Assembly (NCBI RefSeq): GCF_000002235.5
Contig: NW_022145615.1
Location: 30,597,059 to 30,661,058 of the forward strand
Reading direction: 5' to 3'
DNA: 64,000 bases
DNA from: Strongylocentrotus purpuratus
Lineage: Eukaryota > Echinodermata > Echinoidea > Camarodonta > Strongylocentrotidae
Below, one piece after another: positions 13,683-24,708 of this stretch. The position numbers and the translations under genes are program-made. Under the pieces are notes generated by a model. It saw nothing but the letters and a program-made list of their open reading frames with translations. It searched no databases and was not told the DNA's origin. The number at the start of each line of letters is the position of its first letter. Positions within the stretch are counted from its first letter, which is position 1.

Positions 13683-16600
13683 ACAAACCAATTTTTAAAA
13701 AATTATTAAAAAAACAACAACAAACATCCCTTGTCTCATAAACAAGCAGTGCCATATCACCCCCTTGAGGAAGTAGTAACTTATTTAATATCTGAAGTCT
13801 GATTCTCAGATGGTTTGTTTACAAGGTTAAAACATGTTGTTGTTGTTGTTGTTTTTTTTCATTCTAATTCTGACAATTAAAGAATCTAATAAGTTAGAAA
13901 GAAATTAATAATGGGCCAGCACCATTTGACTTTACAAGGGGCAATTTGTAGCTTCAATTCTTTTAGGTACAGGTACATTATACACAGCAATACAATTAAA
14001 CTAAAGTTTAAACTTTCAGAATATCAAATTTTGCAAATTCATACTCAAAACTACCATTCAGTGGATTTGAACCCTATTACTTTTGGCAGATGCTAAAGCA
14101 GGAGACTGTGTGCAGGGATAAAGTCAGTCTGCTCTTAATATCAAGTTTCATTCATTAGTCCCAGTGAGGCTATCGTGATACACGCTTAAAATGGTCGCAG
14201 ATAGAAACTACCGGTAACCCCAGCTCTCACTTTGCCCGTCAGAGAGGAGTATACGACACCCTTGGATCATCCATGCAAACTCTGACATTGCCTTTACAAA
14301 TTTATATTGCACATTTTTTATTTTGAATCATTTTCTTACTTTCTACTTGGGAGTCAGAGGGGCAGTTTTGTAATTTTCAAACTGAATATGAGATTTTGAG
14401 AGAGAGTGACTTTTTTTAAAACAATTGTTACATTTGTTTAATACTTGTTAATAATTACTTACATGTAATATATTTCTAAGCACTTTACATTTAGAATTTT
14501 TCCTTTCCAACAATAACAATGAACTTAGGTTGAAATTTCCCTTGTTTGTTTGTTCCCCCAACTCCCAAGTATCAATTTAAGCTGCACCTGTTCATTCTGC
14601 ACAATGCGAAGTTTCACTGAATACCCCTAAGTCTAAACGTTAACAGTACAGTGAACATGTACCTTTAAACTATAAACAGTACCTTTAAACATCTCAGGTG
14701 GTACAGTAAGTTTTAGTCACTACCCAGAAAGCAAAACCATCATGGAGTGACAGGTATGAAAGGAATTTGATGCCGGTTTGCCTGTCCTGGCAGGAAGCCT
14801 ACTGCTTGCTATTATTTGAGATAACACGTAGCTTGCCATAAACCCTGTAAACTTTCTACATGTAGTCTCCATCAGAGGTCAGTACAAGTACAATACACAG
14901 TCATGAAATCTATATTTGGCCAACATGGTCAATATATCCTCAAGGTGGTCTCAGACAGACTAATTTATGTTTATTATTATTATTATTAATTCAAGTTCAC
15001 TCCTGTGTTAAACAATTAAATAATAAGCCTACAATTGTAACAACTTAATTTTTTTATGATCAAAAAAGATCAATCATAATGGCCTGGAAGGCAAACTATC
15101 TTACACTCTCACGTCAAGGAGGCGATAGTTTCACTTTCGCTAAGCACTTGATAAAATACTATTATACCATTTAAAATCTAATGCTTTAGACAAAGCAATT
15201 GAATTAATGACTGTTGAGGTTTTACAGGTGCATTTAACAGTTTAGTTTCCATGAAATTAGTGCACTGATTGATATAATCAATCATGTATATAATTGTATA
15301 CAGTGTATCAACTTGACCCTCATCAGACATTAAAGATAAAGACCATTTATGGTCATGCGGTTGCATTGTAAAAGAAACGTTGTGGAATCGATCAGAAAAG
15401 GTTGATCATCTAGCATTAAGTATTGGTGTGTACTGCAAGGTTCTGGAATCATCAAAATGATAAGAAATTTGGCCCAGTCTTGGTAAAGTTACAAGCACTG
15501 TACACAGAAAGATGTATATGGGACTATACGCACACGTGCGCGACACATGCGTTTATCTCTCACATACCAATAGATAAACTAATTTACCAAATATATCAAT
15601 TAGTAGGCGGTTTCCCGGCAAAAATGTTATCATAATGTATTAGTCAAAACATATTCTTTCACATGATTGGTAATAAGAGCTTCCATTTCATTTTTTGAAA
15701 TTGGGGCGTTTCCAATACTGGTCTTTACCTTTAATAGGCCTACATGTAAATCTCTCCTCATCTTCCTTAATCTCTCCTTACTGCACTACATGTACATTAA
15801 CTCATGCCACAATCGTTCAACAGATATCATTGGCAATGCAATATAACTCTAATTCTATGATTCTGTGAGAATTGGTTTTCCATAAAAACTCAAGATTACC
15901 TTTAGTGGACTTTACTTGAAGTATTAATAAAACCTACATTAAAGACAATAATAAATCTTTCTTGATCCTACCTTTTTCTTTCTTGTATACTTGAATCCTG
16001 CTGCGTCACATATTCTGAAGATAGCTTCTCTGTAAAGACATAAAAGAAGAAGAAGAAGAATAACATGGTTTCTTTAGACACAGTCTTTATACAGGCACAA
16101 GGCATTACTCTAACTTACATGTTTTTGTTTGTTTATCATCCTTCTTTTTATTTTGTGGGGGGGGGGGGGTCGTGAAATGCTGCCCCAGTTCTCTTTCATA
16201 CATTTACCTGCATATTAGTATTACATATACAATTTTATGAATATTTACAGGTTGTTCATTTATTTGTCATTTATTTTTTAGGATTGTTTATCACCAACAA
16301 TTGCTGAAGATTCTCTCAATCTCATAAGCCATTTTTTCAGAAACAATCAATTGAACAGACATGTACATAATATGTACATTTAAACCCTGCAGACCAGTCT
16401 TTTTGATCATGTGATATGGATCAAGCCAAAACATTTAGGTCCGTACTCTACAGTTCTACTAATTCAGTTAAACCCAGTCTCTGATCTAAAATCATGTTTA
16501 ACAAAGTAAAATTTACATCCCAGACTAACGTCCTTTCTTTAACGCAATTATTGACCGAATTATTGAACAAAAAATGACGCCAAGCATAGGATTTAAATTT

Positions 16601-19600
16601 AATAGAATACGGGCCTTAGTCTTAGAATCCAATATTCGCAGACTCCTTCCTATCAGTTTCATACATATGTATTTTGTAATGGGTAATAATCAGGAGCGCC
16701 AGGAGTGTCAAATATGCCAGACATGGGCACTATACAAGAACCCAATATTATTATTAGTGCTCAGTTCATTGTAGACTGCAGTCCTTGCACAGACTGTCAA
16801 GAAATTCACTCATTTCTTTTCTTTGCAATTTACAAGTGCCTATTCATTTAATAGGCAGATACTCATCCCTTCCTCATCAAATAATTGGCTTGGAGAAACC
16901 ACAATTGCTTGTTTTCCTGAGCGGATAATTGAATCTTTCAACAAACAATAGTACAGGTACGTTCAGGATCCTGCCACAGACAAGATACATGTAGGTGCTC
17001 AGCTGAGGATACGTGTCACATACATTGTATGCAGAACCAAGTGCAAAAGCCAATTAAAAAGCAAAATTCTAGCACTTAAGCCATTAGCGGAGGTTGTCGG
17101 ACCGGACAACCAGTCTCAATATTTGAGGAATTTCAATTTGAATCTACGAAATTCAATTAAAACTCATATAGTGCATGTTCTTCAACTCAAGCAAAAACTT
17201 GCAGCAAAAAGTAATGGATTCTTAATTGATCCTACCGTCATTCATGTCATGTAGATTTAATTTGTTTTGAACTTCAAGAATTTTTTCATCTTTTTAGAAA
17301 TGAGGATATTTTATCTCATGAGGATGTTTCATTCTACACCCACATGTACAAGACTAATTTTTCAAGAAGAAAAGAGATCACTACAAATTCTAAATTGAAG
17401 TACCGGTATCTAGTCATTCTAGAGCCTACACTTTTCAAAATACATTCCGGAGCTCTCTCGTTTCTACACAGCACGTTCATCATTAAATCGATTTAGGAAT
17501 AATCTTATTTCCTTTCACTTCCCGAGCTCCCCCAGACTAAATTAAAGTGCACATAGCACAGGCAGCAAAGCCAAGCAATTAGTGAAAGATTGGGGAGGGT
17601 ACTGTACATTTTCAGAAGGCAAACTGTAGTGTTAAAAACTGTACAAGGGAGCATTCATTAATAAGAATGCTTTTGCAAACTACTGTACATGCACATGGAC
17701 ACTGTACACTACATACAGGTACCGGGTACACAAGTAAACATTTTCATTTGTTTCAGGAATTTTCAAGCTTCTACAAATGATTTCTAAAAATATTCTTATC
17801 AAGAAAGAACTATGTATATATAAAAAAAGGCAAAGCAATTTTCCTTGGGGAGAAAAATACATTTTGATCAACAATGAGACAATTTTTTGTTTTCACTACA
17901 TGTAGGTAACTTATAGTGAGCATGGTTGTCTTCCTCGATATATCCTGCCCCTTCCTTGACTTCACTGCAGACTCTGTGCAGAGAGTTTATTCCCAGTAAG
18001 CCTATTAATTCAAGTGCGCTTGTAGGATAAGGTAAGATACCCAGAGTTACATCCGCGTTAGTTCACTGGCATGTGATATGTCACATCCTTCAAGGATAGA
18101 ACATGCTTACAGCCTGCCATGTGGAAGGAACGGATTGACAGGGATAGACATAATGTCATTCTGGTAATCACGACCGAGTCTGACAAAGTGAATGGAATTG
18201 TCTGTACGAGTGTGAAATTTAGAGACTTTATAATATATCAAGAATCAGCCTTGCATACCGTAAAGTAAATGCACTTTCCAGGGCTTCTTTTGAGATCAGA
18301 ATATCATTATTTGCAGTATTGGCAAAGCTGTAAAGCACTATGGGTTACATTTTGCCTTTACTACACCATAGTGCAAACTGAGTTCTATAATATCTTTCTG
18401 AAGGCCTACACAGTGTACAGTGTATAGGCCTATATAAAAAAAAAAAACTTCATGTAAAATAAGCATATTTTTATTTCTGTTCAGTAGATTCGTTTTACGC
18501 AGAGTTTGTATATTTATTAATCAATGCTAATTCAAATAAATGATTTGAATTCATGATATACAAAAATTAATATGAAAAAAAAATCAACAATCCTCGTTTA
18601 AAAAAGATAGCAATTAAAAAGTCAATAAGCAATATGAAACTGATACCAGATATTAGAACTACCGGTACTAAATTAATGCGTAATTTCCTGGCTTACATTT
18701 TTAAATGAAGGAAATGGGTCAAGAATGTCTTGAGACTATCTAAGAAAATTCTAAGAACTTGAATTGGAAATCTACCAGATGTTCAATTTTCGCAGAAAAG
18801 ATTTGGAAATTAGCTTGTTAAGTGGCACAACACGGGGTATGTAAATGCAGTCATGCACCAAGAATACAGCTGCAAGATTGACAAGAACAGGCTTGAAACA
18901 CCAGGGGGGTGTTTCACAAAGATTCTAAGTCAAACTTAACTCTAAGTTGAACTTAAAAGTTATGGAGAGCCATTTGTAGCCTTAAAATAGAATATATTCA
19001 AAAGCAAAAAGCAAGTATTTTAGACTTTCCATAAATTCCACATCATGAACATGAAATCTCCCATGATAATAGAAAATATGAATGATTTGAATCAACATTT
19101 TATGCCTTTTAAAATAACTTTTACAAAATATTTTCAAGGATGCTAATGGCTTTCCATAACTTTTAAGTCCAACTTAGAGATAAGTTCGACTTAGGATCTC
19201 TGTGAAACACCTCCCAGGAATTCCTCTTTCGAAAATCAAAAAAGATTTAATAATTTTCTCACACTCATCAAATCTACAGTTACATGTAGAGCTGTGAACT
19301 GTGAGAACATAACCCATTTTTTGTTTGCTGCAAGTACAGTAATTCTCTAAACGGTATTTGTGGGCTCTTTTTTTTTTAATTAAAGAAAAGAGTGATCCTA
19401 CCGGGAAAAAAACAGAAACCAGGAGGTACCGGTACTTACATGTACTTTGGTGTGACTTCTTTATTCCAAGCAATATTATAAGATGGGTAGAAGAATCCCT
19501 GCAATCTGATTGGTCAATTACCATGTAATTATTTTTACTGGGTGCCCGCGATCAATACCACCATCGATACCACCGATATCCTTTTCTTTTTAATAATTCC

Positions 19601-22600
19601 CCTTTTTTTTTTCTTTTTTTTTTGAGAAATTTTTTTTTTATATATTTTTTTTTTTAATGATTTTTGTGATAATTTTTTTTTTGGTGATAATTATTTGTTT
19701 ATCATGTTTTTTGATAATTATAATCTGTTCAAAAAAAAAAAATTCTCAAATTCTTTATTATTTTTTTTTTGTTCAAATGACAATTTTTTTTTTTTTTTTT
19801 TTTTTAAATTTCATGATAACTTAAAAATCATGCGTCCGATAAAAATATCATGCGCCCGGTAAAAAAAATTACCGGACGCATGATTTCGCCATGCATCCGG
19901 TAAATCTGTAAAATAATAACATTTTGTATTTTTGACAATTTTTGGGGCCCCATCTTATAAAACAGATGATGCACAGGTTTAATTCATGGGTCGGTGGGAT
20001 TGTGTGCACGCGGTACCTTTGAATTTGGTCTAAAACCCACTCGGCTGTGCCTCGTGGGTTCAAACCTTTCAAAGGTACCTTGTGCACATAATCCCTACCG
20101 ACGCACTCAAAACTGTGCATCATTTGTATACTGTACTTATAAACCTAAGGGGGTGTTTCCAGTAGTTTCAGAAGGCAAAACTGCCCCCAGTAAAATGTAC
20201 AATGTATTATGAGCCTTGTGAAGGGTTTGAGCACTGTCACATGAAGACATCTTGTCACACAGGACTCTGCGTTTGTTGTGAGAGCCAGTGGGAACGCAAC
20301 TAGAGAATTTCTTCTCGCTGGGTTACCACAGAGACTCCATGCTGTCTGGGTTTCTATGTAGGCAGGTGTGATTTTCATGCTCTAATATGATTACCGGATG
20401 GGATCCATCTTGACCTTGCTTCAAAGGCACGTACAGTTGATTATCCTCTCTTATTATATTATACAGCGCAATACTCAAACAGAGAATCGTGGAACTACAC
20501 TAAAATCCCTAACTTGACGGTAATTTGTTTTTCTTTTCTATAGATTCTATAGAACCCGGTTGAACTGTCAGTAATAGGTCCACAGCAAAAGCTTTGGAAA
20601 ATTTAAGAAAGGAAGCGATGACCTACATTGTAGCTGAACTTCAAATGCAAAATATACAAAAAGCACATATACCGTACAATACATTCATTTTGTAGCTTAA
20701 AATATAATATTTATTCTTAAATCACATTTCTATTGTTGTGGAATTCTTCATATTAAACCTTCTTTCCTGTATACAAATTCACATCTGTTTTCTGGCACTA
20801 GATATGTTTTGTTTTGACTACAAACTGTACATAACAGAATCTGTTTGCATTTTTGTCAGTGATGTGATACAGATAACATGGAATATTGGCAAGGTGATTG
20901 AGGGAAGTCATAAAAAATATTCATTTCTTTATCAGATAAAATGTCATAGACATGTACATATCACATACTGTAAGTATACTGTACAGCATGTACAAACTTG
21001 TATACAAACTTATCAGTTAACCTCGTTGACGTTCACCTCACTGTTTATCACTGTCATGTCTACCACCTGCAAACAGCATGCAGTTCTGCCCAAGTTTTTC
21101 ATTTCATGGAGATTTATACATGCATTCGTTGTGTGGTCTTATTGTAAATGTTGGTCCATAAAAAAACATGATTTGACCTCATGACAATGATTCCCTAACA
21201 ATTTTTGAAGGTATGAATTAGAGAAGGATGGTATGACTGAGATACTGTACTCAATATTTTGTTATTAGCACTCATCAAGTGCTTGTAATGTCTTGTCCCT
21301 TCTAGGAAAAGATATGAAATAGGTGAGTAATATAAACATTGACTCATTGAGAACATAACACTTTACTTTAAAATATATACATGTATGTACACATGTATAT
21401 GTATGAAAATTTTGCTGAATATCAATATTCAAGTCTCAAACATTTGGATCTTTTTATCACAAAACATCCGGACTACAACAGACATATTTACTAAGATGTG
21501 TTGCATATTTTGGGAATGATGGAGGGAAACAGAGCTCAAATGATAGGATATGATTATTCGAATTTGCTTTACAAATGAAACTTTTGTGCAACAACAGACC
21601 AACAATGTATTTCTCCAACTGACATGGTGTACCTGTCAGCAGAAGAATTAATAAAGAACTTACTTTGTGACTTGTCCTCTCATCTCAAAGGGTAATGTCC
21701 TCATTGATTGCTTCACTTCCACACAGCCAACATACTGAAAGAGAGAGATGAAGAGAGATAGAGAGGGAGAGAGAGAGAATTAATATTTTTGAATGATTTC
21801 ATTCTTCTAAAAAGACAGAGCACTGCATACATGTATTAGACATCTCACAATGTGGTGTTATTTATAAAATGAAGATATACAGTGTGTAAACCTGTTGGAG
21901 AAATAAAGAATGCAAAAAAAAAAATGCTTTTTACACGGTAAACATACACATATCATATTGTCAAATGCATACATGTACAATGTACATGTTCTACAAGAGG
22001 TGGAGAATAAACAATATAAGAGAAAAGTAGCTGTTACAAATGTGTGAAGAAGTAAAGAAAATGCCTCATTTTGGGGGTACAATGTGTAAATTTAATTTGT
22101 TATTTCAATACTTTTAATTTGAAAAGCGAAATATAGAAAATAGACCAGTTTGCAAGAAATGTGTCCTTAACTCCTTAATATACATTGTAGTTCATGTAAG
22201 ATTGAGAACTACTACAGTACCGGTATAGTACATGAAGCCTGCTTGTACATGTAGAATGTTACTCCCATACATACATGTATCCATTCATACAATTTTCAGT
22301 ACAGATTGGAACTTCATTCATATATTTGTAAAATGGCTTGCCTTGTTAAACCAATTCACATTAACAAGACAAATTGAAACCAAACTACTTGATGAATCAC
22401 AACGGCCTTATCTAGCCGCCATACCGCCCATTCATGAAACATGAACCGAACAATCGGGTACAATGTACAAATATTTTTTGTTAGAAGCTTTCTGAGAATG
22501 AACTAACGGTACAATTTCCCAGTACTTAATCAGTTACATGTACGTGTATGGAGCTGAATAATGAGAAAAGAAAATGCATATATCCTGAAAATCTTGGGTT

Positions 22601-24581
22601 GATCAATTTTCCCCATCCGAGATGCCCAGACGGGTCCATTTAGAAATCATCTTTTGATTAAGGACTAATGGGAGAGGAGATGAGAGGCTTGCATCTCAAA
22701 TTCTCAATGTTTGCCTACAGACTTACTGTCATTTCCTACAAAAGGCTGCAATGAAGGAAACCATGACAGCGATAAAATGTAGGCATACAGAGGCTCTACA
22801 TTAGGCCCACATAAAATATTGCCTATAAGCACAGATGTTTTGATTGAATTTAGACATTATTAAATTTGTTTATTATCAACACCAATTAGTTAATTTAACC
22901 CGTCATTCTCCAGTTTGAAAGATTGTAATGACTAGAAACTAGTGATTTAAAACAATACATTGGAGGCAGACAATTTTGCCTCCCCCCCCCCCCCCCTCAA
23001 CAAGATAAGAATAAAGTTGGATAAAAAAAACACTGACAGGGCTCCAAATGGGAATTTCTTTTCCCTGACAAAATAAAAGTGTATCAAGATTCAAGACAAC
23101 ACCAGAATGCCTTTAATGTAAAAAATATTACAAATTGCAGGTCTCAGGATTTATAAAAACACAACGAAACGCGTCATATGACGCACATAAACCTAGGTTT
23201 GTCGACAAACCTCCTTTGTGAATTTGGGCCATAGGGTCTGTATGCATGATCCCCGTTTCAAAAGTTCAAAAGAATTAGTAAGAATTTGATCAGCAATGTG
23301 TCCCTGGCAACCTGCCATTGTCAAGCCCTACAGCATATCAGACCAGTATACCGGTAAGTATTTTTGAATAAAATAAATTCAATCATAATTTCCCCAAGAA
23401 ACTGTCACATTTCAGTTTTCATGCTCTTTTATTGTCCAAGTTTAGAGACTACAAATTACAGGTTACCCTCCTTGTTTTATCTTGAGACTCTTATAGTACA
23501 TACATGTACATGTACACTTTGTAGTGTGTAACTTGCTCTATTATTATTCAAACTCTTCCCATTGCTATGAGCAGTATTTATGCATTATTTCTATGATGAG
23601 CATTACACTATTAAAATATAATCAGCCTTTTTTCATGACTGAATCAACAGCTACAAGTAGACAAGCAGTATGGATGATATATTGTTGATAGGGACCTTTG
23701 GTCGGCACAATACATGTGTATGATGCACCAATTCTGGTCTCAAATACATGTACACCACACATGTACAAGTTGGCCATGGACTTTAATAAGTTCATTGTTT
23801 GACCCAGTTCAAACAGACCTCCCCTGCACACCAAAAAGGGATATATTTGGGACATAAATACACAGTTCTTATTTCAGGAACCGGTGTACTGTACATATAT
23901 TTGCTCTCAAAATGGTTGCTCACACAGACAGTATTCATTGTGTTTTGAACGGTTGAAGCGTCTCATGCTGGGGTTCAAGTCTGCTGTCTGAAACAAGTGG
24001 GGAGAACTTTGTTTTTCTTTGGTAGTTTCAGAGGTCAGGGTTGTGGTGAGGAGAACTGATCTGTCACAACCCTACCATCGTCATCATGCTGTCTGCTTCT
24101 CGCCCTCTGGCTGCTGGCAAGTCATGCTTTACTGTATTCCATTTCTACATTGTACAATGCACCTGTAGCTTCCATATAGGGCCACATTCTACTGTACATA
24201 CAATATGTAGGCTTGTAAACTTTAGTTTAGAACTATAGGGAATAATCTTTACTTATTTTACTGCTTGGTAAAATTTTGGCATCTAGAAGTGCTTTGTATG
24301 GTAAAGGCACTGATATTATTATCATTAGTAGTAGAAGTATTAATAGTAGTAGTAGAAGTATTAATAGTAGTAGTAGAAGTAGTAGAAGTAGTAGAAGTAG
24401 AAGTACTAGTAGTAGTAGTACATGTACAATGTACAGTACATGTAGTTTTAGTAGTAGTACATGTAGTAGTAGCACTAATAGTAGTAGTAGTAGTAGTAGA
24501 AGTAGTAGTAGTATTATTATTAATAGTAGTAGTACAGTACATGTGGTACTAGTAGTATAGTGGTAAAAGTAGAAGTAGTAC

Positions 24582-24631
<50 letters not shown>

Positions 24632-24650
24632 AAAGTAGTAGAAGTACACT

Positions 24651-24708
<58 letters not shown>

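Noticed and set aside
20036..20066. tRNA-like B box (GGGTTCAAACC)
   Set aside because: No A box or cloverleaf; part of a foldback element.
20738..21184. 148-codon open frame in SHC intron 2
   Set aside because: Composition is that of translated AT-rich DNA, with no recognisable motif.
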